A stretch of DNA of 64,000 bases from Leucosporidium creatinivorum (taxonomy: Eukaryota; Basidiomycota; Microbotryomycetes; Leucosporidiales; Leucosporidiaceae): NCBI GenBank assembly GCA_001600635.1, contig BCKL01000006.1, positions 496,001 through 560,000 of the forward strand, in the 5' to 3' direction. The notes under the pieces are model-generated. The model did not search any database and was not told where the DNA came from. It saw only the letters and a list, made by a program, of their open reading frames with translations. Numbering within the stretch: position 1 is the first letter of the stretch; the number at the start of each line of letters is the position of its first letter. The position numbers and the translations under genes are program-made. Of the stretch, positions 55,342 through 64,000 are shown one piece after another.

Positions 55342-55916
55342 NNNNNNNNNNNNNNNNNNNNNNNNNNNNNNNNNNNNNNNNNNNNNNNNNNNNNNNNNNN
55401 NNNNNNNNNNNNNNNNNNNNNNNNNNNNNNNNNNNNNNNNNNNNNNNNNNNNNNNNNNNNNNNNNNNNNNNNNNNNNNNNNNNNNNNNNNNNNNNNNNNN
55501 NNNNNNNNNNNNNNNNNNNNNNNNNNNNNNNNNNNNNNNNNNNNNNNNNNNNNNNNNNNNNNNNNNNNNNNNNNNNNNNNNNNNNNNNNNNNNNNNNNNN
55601 NNNNNNNNNNNNNNNNNNNNNNNNNNNNNNNNNNNNNNNNNNNNNNNNNNNNNNNNNNNNNNNNNNNNNNNNNNNNNNNNNNNNNNNNNNNNNNNNNNNN
55701 NNNNNNNNNNNNNNNNNNNNNNNNNNNNNNNNNNNNNNNNNNNNNNNNNNNNNNNNNNNNNNNNNNNNNNNNNNNNNNNNNNNNNNNNNNNNNNNNNNNN
55801 NNNNNNNNNNNNNNNNNNNNNNNNNNNNNNNNNNNNNNNNNNNNNNNNNNNNNNNNNNNNNNNNNNNNNNNNNNNNNNNNNNNNNNNNNNNNNNNNNNNN
55901 NNNNNNNNNNNNNNNN
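55342..55916. other. Assembly gap (575 N)
   Basis: Flanked on both sides by the right arm of the inverted repeat. In the left arm the corresponding span is 47884-48304 (421 bases). So the gap should contain roughly the reverse complement of that span, including the last SKI2 exon. The size difference may mean the gap length is only an estimate. Confidence 0.95.
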
Positions 55917-56250
55917 GTGCAGGCTAGTGGGCAGGGCGCAAGCAGGCGAGAATCTCGGCGCGAGGCTCTCTCGGCGAAGAGCACGAGCCGATTCGCGGGA
56001 GAAGGGGGAGACGGACGAAGAGGTGGGGGGAAAGCACAAGGGGTGAGATTCTCAAGCTATGTACAGCGAAAGGGGAAGAACAAAGAGACTCGGGGAGAAA
56101 GAGGCGAAAGCTAAGCAGGGGAGATGGGGAGGAGGAGGCTCAAGCCGAGGGCGAGGGGGAGGGGGAGCAGCTGTGGAAGAGAGGGAGGCGGCTCAGCGAG
56201 ATGTAGGTGGAGGAGAGAGATCGAGAGAGCGACTTGCGGGGTAGACGAGT

Positions 56251-57011
56251 CTAGTAGTCGCCGTGCTTGCCCTGTGTACAAGGGGAGAGGAGGCCAGGAG
56301 GTCAGCGCCCACGCAGGGCAGCAGGGAGAGGAAGAGGAGAGGGAAAGCTCACCTTGAAGCCGTGGTCCTTGCCGCGCTTGAAAGGACGGTGCTGTGGGCA
56401 GAGATTTCAGAGTCAGCGAAGAGAACGAGAGAAGGAGCAAGACGGCGAGGCGAGGGAGGGAGGGACGAAAGCAACCGAGACGTACCTTGAAGTCATCTCC
56501 CTTGCGGTGCTTGGAGTCACCACCCTTGCGACCTCCGTATCCTCCTCCGTAGCCGCCCTGTGAAGAGGGAAGAAGCGGGTCAGCGCCGAGAAGAGAGGGC
56601 GAGGAAGGAGTGTGGGAGAGGGAAGTAGTGTGACAGAGTAGTGAGAGACGTACCTTGCCCTTGCGACCATGGCCGAACTTTCCGCCGTCTCCACGGTAGT
56701 AGTCGTTGTCGCCGAAGTGGAGTTAAGGAGGGCAGGCAATGTCAGCTGGAGCAGAGAGCTGGAGAGAGACGGGCACGTTCGTCGCGGCGGTAGAAGTCGT
56801 GCTTTCCTCCACCGAAGCGATCGAAGCGCTGTGTGTTTCGAAGGAGAGCGGAAGAGTCAGCCCGCGAGAAAAGACGAGAGAGGAAGCGCCGAGATGCGGA
56901 AGAGCACTGACGCCAAAGTCATCCTCGTGAAGTCGACGACCTTGAGGACATCGCGATTCTTGGCCTCGACCTGGTTGAAGTTCTTGTCGTGCTCGGTGGC
57001 GTCGTGGACCT
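56251..57011 (-). pseudogene. Copy C of the secreted-protein gene, broken
   Basis: On the minus strand the later exons survive: HDATEHDKNFNQVEAKNRDV, RFDRFGGGKHDFYRRD, FGDNDYYRGDGGKFGHGRKG, GGYGGGYGGRKGGDSKHRKG, HRPFKRGKDHGFK and GKHGDY, with the TAG at 56251-56253. The promoter, the signal-peptide exon and exon 2 are absent. An 8-base loss in exon 3 breaks the frame (VVDF then TRMTLA). The donor after exon 3 is lost. The donor and acceptor of intron 4 (56717 to about 56784) are both altered. There are also two replacements (F to S, G to R). It is a non-functional remnant. Its intron 4 resembles copy B more, but its 3' flank resembles copy A more. Confidence 0.85.
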
Positions 57012-57044
57012 GTTGGAGGAGGGAGGGGAATGAGAAGGTCAGCT

Positions 57045-57350
57045 CGGCGGACAAGGCGAAAGGGCTAATGGAGCTGAACTCGAGCTTATGTTGGACTTCG
57101 TCTGCCCCAGATGCTCTTGGACCTCAGAAATGCAGCAACTAGGACTCTCTCCCTCTCCCTGCCTCTCAGCTCCCCACTTTCGTCTTCGCGCGGTCGAGGC
57201 CTCGGTGCCGCCGTCTGCTCGGCGCTGTCGTCTCGCCTGTCTCGCTTGTCTTGTCACCTTATCGGGCGAAGCGCGGAGACGAACACTGCTGAATGACATC
57301 GCTGACCACGAATTAAGCTACTGTAGAACCACGACACCTTCACTTTCCTC
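57045..57350. other. Junction region beside copy C
   Basis: Sequence between the truncated end of copy C and the end of the acetyltransferase-like gene. It has no match to the upstream part of copies A or B. No gene was seen. Confidence 0.45.
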
Positions 57351-58909
57351 CTACTCCACCATCTGCTTGAAAGCTGGATCGGTGCCAAGCGTCGAGCTTG
57401 CGATGCGGAGCAGGACCTTCTCGTACGTCCTCCAGAAGGTGTCAACTACTTCGTCGGCGACGACGCCTTCCCTCCATGTCAAGGTGATGTCAAGGGCCCC
57501 CCTCTGAGTAGTGAGAGCCTGCGAGTTGTGGAAGTGATTGGAGAGGGGAAAGCAAGGTCAGCGGTCTCCCCTCTTTCGACTCGACCAAGAGCTGGAGGGA
57601 AACTCCACCGAACTCCACTCACATTCGAACAAAAAGCAGGACCGATCGCCGGCCCAGTCTGCGCCCAACACACCTCAATCCCGCCACTCTGCTCGTCCTC
57701 TTCCCTCTCCCATCCCGTCGCTGGCAGAACACCGAGGTTGCTGACCTCGAACGCCCCCGAGTAAGGGCTTCTACTACCACACTTCTCTTCAATGTACCTC
57801 TCCCATCCCGTCTTCTCGCCCTCAGCACCCGAGAGAGGAGGATCGGGGATGTAAGCGAGCATGCCCATCCCGCTCTGTCCTTTTGGTCGGGTGGCGAGTT
57901 GCGCCGCGTAGTCGCGACAGGAAGGCCAGAATCTTGTGTCGAGTTGCAAAGAGGAAGGGAGGGAGGAGGTCGGAAGGCCGTCCACGTAGTTGCCTGTGGC
58001 GGAGGGGTGGCCGAGCGCGGCGGAACGGAGGGAGAGGGGAGTTTCGCCGATGAGAGGGGGGAGGGTGGTATCGGAGGTAGAGCTGTGCTTTGCGAGTGCG
58101 ATGACGAGGGAGGCAAGAGCGGCCGTGTGCAGGACCGGGTGGAGCGTTTTGGTGTGGTTGGATCCTGCCTCGCCCTTGATGGCCGCGACGACGCTTCGCG
58201 GAACGGACAGATATTTGATGGCGGTACTTTGGTCGAGAGGTTTGAGGAGAGGAGGATTGGGCCAGCAGGGTGGAGATGGTTTGGGCTGGAGGAAGGTGGG
58301 AAGGCGAGGGACGACGACCTCGGCGAAGATGACTCGAGCCAGGTGGGCGTAGGAAGGGCGCAGGTCGATCTTCGACTCTTGCGTGGGAGGGAGATCAAGC
58401 TCACCCTCTTTCGAGGAGGGAAGGGAAGTTGGCGGGGTGTGGAGAAGAGCGATGAGCTCGGCGAAGAGGTTGCGAGTGCCGGTCCCATCGGAGAGGACGT
58501 GGTTGAGGATGAGAAGGATGCGCTGCTTCGACTCGGCGTTCTTCCCCTCCCCGAAAAGCACCACTTTCCACAGCGGCCCCTTCTCGATATCAAACGTCTT
58601 GCCCTCCACCATCCCTCGCTGCAAGACGACCTCTGGCATGGCTCCATCCTCCTCCCTCACTTCTACCAGCTCTCCTGCACTCAACTCCTCCATAGGAACA
58701 TATCTCGGCTCCCTCGTCTGCGCTCCCTGCACCGCACACCTCAAGATCGGGTACTTCCGCAGCAGCTCGGCCACGGCGAGCTCGATGACCTCCTTCTGCA
58801 CCTCGTTGGCGGTCTGTGGGAGGTTGGCGAGGAAGGCGAGGATGGGTGGTGTGCCGACCAGCGTGCGAGAAAGCGAGAAACGCTCGTAAAGTCCGAATTG
58901 GCGCGACAT
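57351..58909 (-). CDS. Alcohol acetyltransferase-like / condensation-fold enzyme
   Basis: Predicted acyltransferase of the AATase (Atf1/Sli1) group, related to the condensation fold. The start gives MSRQFGLYERFSLSRTLVGT. The catalytic motif HxxxDG is seen in ILNHVLSDGTGTRNLF. A second conserved part is YSGAFEVSNLGVLPATG, then AFCSNVSGVRWSFPPALG, and across one intron (acceptor near 57520) ALTTQRGALDITLTWREGVV. It ends at LGTDPAFKQMVE. About 500 residues are encoded in two exons. No signal peptide was seen. Possible substrates are alcohols or sphingoid bases, and sequence alone does not decide between them. Confidence 0.8.
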
Positions 58910-59215
58910 TGAGGCGATGTTCGAGCAGCGAGAAGCAGGAGGGAAAGAGCTGAACTGGCCTGGGAGGCCAAGAAAAGGGACTCTCAGGGGTCTAGTCGAG
59001 GACTCAGCAAACATGTTGCTTCCGCTGCAGTACAGAGCATCTTTTACCGCCGTTACGGCACGTTCTGGTCTTCCGATGTTGCTCGCCTGCAGGACCACCA
59101 ATCCCTCGCCGAGCTCGCTGTCCCTCTCTCTGCGCCGATCTCCTCAGTCGGAGGATCGCAGACAGCTCAGATACAGTGAAAGTCCATCGCATACATCTCC
59201 AACATCTACAGGAAG

Positions 59216-61267
59216 GGGTTGCAGTGGCAGATAGCGGCGCGCACCGGGAAGGAGACGAAGGAGCCGAAAGCGAGTCCCCTGCGAAGCGAGAGCCAAAGCG
59301 TCAGCGGTCGCCCTCGCACGCAGAGCAGAAGGATAGAGAAGGAAACTCACGACGTTAGATAGAACGCCATACAAGTTGCTGCGATGTCGACTTCATGCTC
59401 CTCGAGGGTCGGCTCCACGACGGCGGCGAGCATGACGAGGGTCGAAACGTAGCCGTTGGAGAGTGAGAAGAGGAACATGATGATGAGGTAAGCTGGAGAG
59501 GAGAGAGCGTCAGCTATTAGCTACACAACCAGCTGCCACACGCTGAATTTCGAGGCAGCAGAGCGACCGTCGAAACTCACCGACGTCCGAGCCGATGAAG
59601 GGAGCTCCTGCTGATGCTGAGGTGTTGCACATGAGGAAAAGAGGCTGTAGAGAGAAGAAGGGTCGGCTCGAGAACCTTGCTCTGAAAGTCCAAAGCCATC
59701 AGCTTACGATGAAGACGATCCTCGCCGCCGAAGCCACCGCCAATGCGCGCCAGTCGGTGAACGTCAAGAATTTGGCTTGAGGCAGAATCCGTCCGGTCCA
59801 GTCTCCCAGCGCAAACACCATGAAGCCGATGGGCAGGAAGACGGCCGCTTGACTCCATGTCGGTCCTCCGCTTCCTTCCCCGTGCACGCTCAGGATGCTC
59901 GAGGTGACCGCAGGAAACACGGACAGCGTGACGGCGAAGACGCCAAACATCGCGATGCCCAGCTTGCGGATCTTGCGTTCGACGCCGCGGAGGGATGCCT
60001 TTGGCGAGCTCTTAGAGGGCTTGGACGTGGCCGAGTCGTCCTCATTGGCGCGGACGACGAGCTTGTAGAGAGGTAGGCGCAGGAGAAGGGCGTAGGCGAG
60101 GAGAGAGAAGACGGCGAAGCAGCCGATGGTGAGGAAGAAGGTGAAGGCCGAGTTGCGAACGCCGTCGGCCGGTTCGGGGTTCTCGGCGGAGGCGAGCGCA
60201 CGGCGACGAAGGCTGAGAGGGAGTTGGAGCGAAGGGAGGGAGTCGGTGAAAGATGTCGCAGGTTTGAGAGACGTGTAGGCTGCGATGAGCTGTATTCCTG
60301 CGACGCCAACCGAGATGGCGCCTTGTCCGGAGAGGATGGCTTGGAGGAAAGTGGGGCCGAACGAGGCGGAAAGGGCGACCACAGCGTTCTGGAGGTAGGA
60401 AGCGGAAGCGGCGAGGATGATGGTGCAGAGGATGAGGGCGGCGAAAAAGAAGCTGCGAGGAGAGGTAAGATCAGCGAACAGCCGGGGTGGGAGAAGCTCG
60501 GCTTGGCTCACTCGGGATTGATCTCCTTGACGCGGGTGGAGACGATGTAGAGGGACACGGTAACAATGATAGTAGTGATGGACCATGAGATGCGGCGGCC
60601 AAGGTGAGCCTGTAGGAAGGGAGATGAGGATCAACACCAGAGCTGAGTTGGGGCGCCGAGGGGGCTTGGACTCACGCCTTGCTGAGTCGCGTTCGCGCGC
60701 GCGAGGAACAACAGGTTCCCAGTAGTCTGAGAGTAGTGTAGAGAGGTCAGCGAACGCTGCAGAACAAGAGGGAGGACGACGACGTACGAAGGTCAAGGCA
60801 ACCCAGCTCGAGTATGACGTCTCCCAGGCAGATCCCTCCAGCCGAGCAAGGAAGTAGGCTCCAGCTACAATCTCGGCGTTCCATGCGAGTAGAATGCACG
60901 CTCCGAGGATGAAGAAGCAGCCGTAGGCGATGGCGACCTCGAGCGAGCGGGCCTTCTTCTCCACGGTCTCCTCAGCAACGCCCGACCTGCCCGTCAACGC
61001 GCTCTCGTAGCTAGCCGACCTGCCATGCGATGGTCGGCCCCTGCTGCCGCCTTCCTCGCCTTCCATCAACGGCCGGTACTCGTCCTCTAGTTCCTCCCTG
61101 GCCTCCTCGGGCGTCTCGTCGCCTTCATGCTCTTCCGCATCCCTCACCAGCGTCTCAGCTACTTCTCTACCCTCCTCCCATGCTTCTCGGAGGGATGCCC
61201 TCGTCTTCGAGGCCGATTCCCGTGCTCTGGAGGTCGCGCGCTGAGCAACTGTGAGCGTCGCGAACAT
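59216..61267 (-). CDS. Equilibrative nucleoside transporter (ENT)
   Basis: An 11-helix style transporter. The long N-terminal cytoplasmic region is acidic (about 110 residues, MFATLTVAQRATSRARESAS). Hydrophobic segments include IAYGCFFILGACILLAWNAE, ISWSITTIIVTVSLYIVSTR, FFFAALILCTIILAASASYL, GPTFLQAILSGQGAISVGVA, TFFLTIGCFAVFSLLAYALL, IAMFGVFAVTLSVFPAVTSS and AVFLPIGFMVFALGDWTGRI. The GDWTGR motif and the GQG loop are typical ENT signatures. The end reads GLAFGSFVSFPVRAAICHCN and then PFL. It probably moves nucleosides at the plasma membrane or vacuole (compare yeast Fun26), but location is not shown. Several introns interrupt it. Confidence 0.88.
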
Positions 61268-62237
61268 GGCTGGCTCGATTCGAGTGTCGGGAAGAGGGTG
61301 CAGCGAGATCCCTGATGATAGGGAAGAGGTCGATGGCGAGGAAGGGGCGAGTAGAGGGTGGGAAGCCAGCTTAGTCGAGGAGCGCGTGACGAGGGAGATG
61401 CGGAGGAGGCCAAGGAGCGGGCGCTGGCTTCTGCGTCGAGTCGGTCTCTGTAGAGGTACTCTTGCAGTGTCTGCAGATGTTCCGTGTCGCTACCTGCTGT
61501 ACTTGATCGCGCCGTACAGCGCGCTCAAATTCGGCGAGGGGTCGGTGGAGCGTGAGATGATGAGCAGAAGGACGGGAGTGGCCTACATGTTCGAGTGGAG
61601 CATCAGCTAAGATGGCAAAGCTTCACGCCGGCGCTTGGGATCAGGTGCCGACGACTTCGTGGGCCGTCTCTTCATCCGGCGAGCGGTTCGGCGCTCGGCG
61701 CAGACCTCGGGGCTTTCAAGAGCGACTTCTGGGGCGATCGGGCTGCAAGCTCGCCGTTAAGGGGAAATCATTATATCAGAGAACTGCTAAGATGCTCGGA
61801 CCAGCATGTAAGTCCTCGGCTCGTACATCAGCTGCCTTTCCCCTCCCTGCTCGGCGCCGACGCTGCCCCTTCCTCCGCTGACTTGGGGTGCTCCCCCAGA
61901 TCTCTCGACCTGCAGCCTACATCCTTACACTTCCCAACACCACCACTATAACACCACACTACGCCCAGACAGCTCCTCGTCCTCGCACCACTCTCGCCCC
62001 CTTTCTCGGCGAAGAGGTGACTCGGCTCGTCCCCTGCTCTCTGGCTGCTCGGCTGGGCGTTCTTTTGCAGAGCTAAGCTGGTGCTCCCCTGGTCCTCCAT
62101 GGCCCGAGCTCAGCTCAAGCTCGTCCGCTACAAAAGCGAGCGGCTCGGCTTTCACAGCTTTCCTTCCCATCCATCACGGCTCCTTCGCCCTCGCCTTCGC
62201 CTTCGCCCTTTCACCCTTCGCCAACTCCTACCTCAAG
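61268..62237. promoter_or_regulatory. Divergent region; upstream region of copy B
   Basis: The first part is the promoter side of the transporter gene. From about 61835 the sequence matches the region upstream of copy A almost exactly, including the intron-like 3' end and the TATA-like TACAAAAG near 62129. The stretch 61600-61834 has no match to copy A and contains no recognisable gene. Confidence 0.55.
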
Positions 62238-63802
62238 ATGCTCGCTCGCACCTTCACTCTCGCCATCGTCGCCGCCCTCTCCGCCACCGGTCTCGCCTGG
62301 TCGGGAGACGGAGAGGATATCAGGGTGGGTCTCTTTTCTCTGCTCACCTTCCTCCTCCTCCGCTGACCATTCCCTCCTCTCCCTTGACAGTTCGCCGAGA
62401 TTAAGGCTATCAACGAGGACAAGTTCAAGAAGACCAAGTTCAACGTGAGTTCTCCCTCGTTTCCGATCGCTCAAGCCTCCGCCGAGCTGACCTTTCCCCT
62501 CCCTTCGTTCACTCAACAGGTCCACGATGCCACCGAGCACGACAAGAACTTCAACCAGGTCGAGGCCAAGGATCGCGATGTCCTCAAGGTGGTCGACTTC
62601 CGCAAGGACGAAGATGACTTTGGCGTGAGCTCTCTCTCGCATCTCGGCGCTCCCCTCTCAGCTTTCCCCCCAGCTGACTCTTCTGCTCTCCTTCAACACA
62701 CACACAGCGCTTCGATCGCTTCGGTGGAGGCAAGCACGACTTCTACCGCCGCGACGTACGTTCCCGTCAATCTCCAGCTTTCTGCTCCAGCTGACCTTGC
62801 CTGCCCGCTTCTCTCCAGTTCGGCGACAACGACTACTACCGTGGAGACGGCGGCAAGTTCGGCCATGGTCGCAAGGGCAAGGTACGTCTCTCACTACTCT
62901 GTCACACTCCTTCCCTCTCCCACACTCCTTCCTCGCCCTCTCTTCTCGGCGCTGACCCGCTTCTTCCCTCTTCCCAGGGCGGCTACGGAGGAGGATACGG
63001 AGGTCGCAAGGGTGGTGACTTCAAGCACCGCAAGGGAGGTGACTTCAAGGTTCGTCTCGCTCGCTTTCATCCCTCCCTCCCTCAGCTCGCCGTCTTGCTC
63101 CTTCTCTCGTTCTCTTCGCTGACTCTGAAATCTCTGCCCACAGCACCGTCCTTTCAAGGGCGGCAAGGACCACGGCTTCAAGGTCAGCCATCCGTTTCCT
63201 CGCCCTTTCCCTCCTTCCCCCTCGCTGAGCTTGACCTTCTCCTCTCCTACACAGGGCAAGCACGGCGACTACTAGACTCGTCTACCCCGCAAGTCGCTCT
63301 CTCATTCTCTCCTCCACCTACATCTCGCTGACCCGCCTCCCTCTCTTCCACAGCTGCTCCCCCTCGCCCTCGGCTTGAGCCTCCTCCTCCCCATCTCCCC
63401 TGCTTAGCTATTCTCCCCGAGTCTCTTTGTTCTTCCCCTTTCTTTGTACATAGCTTGGGAGTCTCACCCCCTTGTGCTTTCCCCCATCTTCTTCGTCCGT
63501 CTCTCCCCCTTCTCCCGCGAGTCGGCTCACGCTCTTCGCCGAGAGAGCTTCGCGCCGTGATTCTCGCCTGCTCCCGCGCCCTGCGCACTAGCTTGCACTT
63601 CGATTCGCCTCCTCGGCTCGGCTCTCACTTGTTATCTTGCTTGCCATATCCAACTCCACGCTGCCTCATATCCTCACTCGCCTCTCCAGCTGCGGTTGCT
63701 CTCGCTACCTCGCCTGCCATCCCATCGCTCGCCTTCTGCATCTCGAGCAACCCCTCGCGCGAGCCTCTCCTCATCGCGACTCAGCTCGTCTTGCTACGCT
63801 AC
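61835..63802 (+). repeat. Direct duplication unit, copy B
   Basis: Counterpart of 46105-48090, covering promoter, gene and 3' flank. It ends at TTGCTACGCTAC. Beyond 63802 the two differ. No SKI2 fragment follows here. Confidence 0.9.
62238..63275 (+). CDS. Small secreted Lys/Gly/His-rich protein, copy B
   Basis: The same eight-exon layout as copy A, all phase-0 introns, 162 residues. The only difference from copy A is one signal-peptide residue (ALSATG here, ALFATG in copy A), so the mature protein is identical. Introns 5-7 and the 3' flank are nearly identical to copy A, while intron 4 (62756-62818) is clearly different. The upstream regions also match. Both genes therefore look intact and able to be expressed. 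Function unknown. Confidence 0.8.
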
Positions 63803-64000
63803 TGGACATTTATACGTCGCTCCTCGCTCGCAATAGGTTCCCTTGGCCGCTGGCCGAAGCGGGAGCGCCGAGCCGAGCCGTGACTGGTCACTGGCGACGT
63901 CCGACGGGAACGGGAGGAGAGCAGCAGCGCATAGCTGATAGTGCTGAGAGACGGCGAGCAGTATTGCCGACCATCCTGCGAGCTGTAGACGAGCAGCGAA
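63276..64000. other. 3' flank of copy B and window end
   Basis: The 3'UTR with an intron-like segment (CTGACCC, CACAG near 63354) is shared with copy A to about 63802. The last 200 bases show no recognised feature. Confidence 0.5.

Larger units (their letters stand above)
55184..57045 (-). repeat. Right arm of inverted repeat
   Basis: Reverse counterpart of the left arm: the SKI2 3' end, then the assembly gap, then the 3' flank and later exons of copy C. On the right, similarity stops near 57045, in the intron before exon 3. Confidence 0.85.

Noticed and set aside
57088-57507. 139-codon plus-strand frame beside copy C
   Set aside because: Antisense to the last exon of the acetyltransferase-like gene, with no own splice or family signals.
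61612-61881. 89-codon plus-strand frame upstream of copy B
   Set aside because: It has an ATG but runs into the duplicated upstream region out of any conserved frame. No domain or signal.
1-64000. CRISPR arrays, LTR or other virus-like elements, DNA transposons
   Set aside because: No spaced short repeats, terminal repeats with a target duplication, or polymerase, integrase or transposase motifs were seen. The repeats present are duplicated host genes.

Overview
The window looks like nuclear DNA of a basidiomycete fungus, most likely a GC-rich red-yeast relative (Pucciniomycotina, Microbotryomycetes such as Rhodotorula or Sporobolomyces). Three things point there: high GC with strong Ser/Pro/Ala codon bias, densely packed genes broken by many short introns (about 50-90 nt, donor GTGAGY, a CTGAC or CTAAC branch box, CAG acceptor), and gene families of fungal type. 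The lineage is an inference. No virus-like or LTR element, rRNA, tRNA or CRISPR array was recognised.

Layout, left to right. 1-8.3 kb: the 3' end of a small HMG/YABBY-like gene, a secreted GH3 beta-glucosidase, and ORC4 on the minus strand. 9-21 kb: a membrane protein with a very long Ser/Pro-rich tail, a coiled-coil protein, an XRCC2-like RAD51 paralog head to head with SLX9, and a Yap1-type bZIP factor. 22-31.5 kb: a secreted protein with a candidate copper-histidine N-terminus and a discoidin-like C-terminus, RRB1/GRWD1, an F-box-like gene with two frame changes, a complete HMG/YABBY-like paralog of the first gene, and the splicing factor YJU2. 31.9-46 kb: SF3B1/HSH155, a GH18 chitinase, RQC1/TCF25, a Ser-rich protein of unknown function, and a membrane RING-H2 protein.

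46-64 kb is the unusual part. Three copies of an eight-exon gene for a small secreted Lys/Gly/His-rich protein lie within 17 kb: copy A (+, 46514), broken copy C (-, about 56251-57011) and copy B (+, 62238). A and B encode the same mature protein. Copies A and C are joined to two inverted copies of the SKI2 3' end, so an inverted repeat encloses the cyclophilin-40 gene and most of SKI2. The 575-base assembly gap falls inside one arm, and the other arm predicts what it should contain. An alcohol-acetyltransferase-like gene and an equilibrative nucleoside transporter lie between C and B.

Several genes share themes: SF3B1 and YJU2 act in the spliceosome; RRB1 and SLX9 in ribosome assembly; SKI2 and RQC1 in mRNA and nascent-chain quality control; and ORC4 and XRCC2 in replication and repair. 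GH3, GH18 and the discoidin-tailed protein are secreted polysaccharide-active candidates. Apart from head-to-head promoters there is no sign of a functional cluster.
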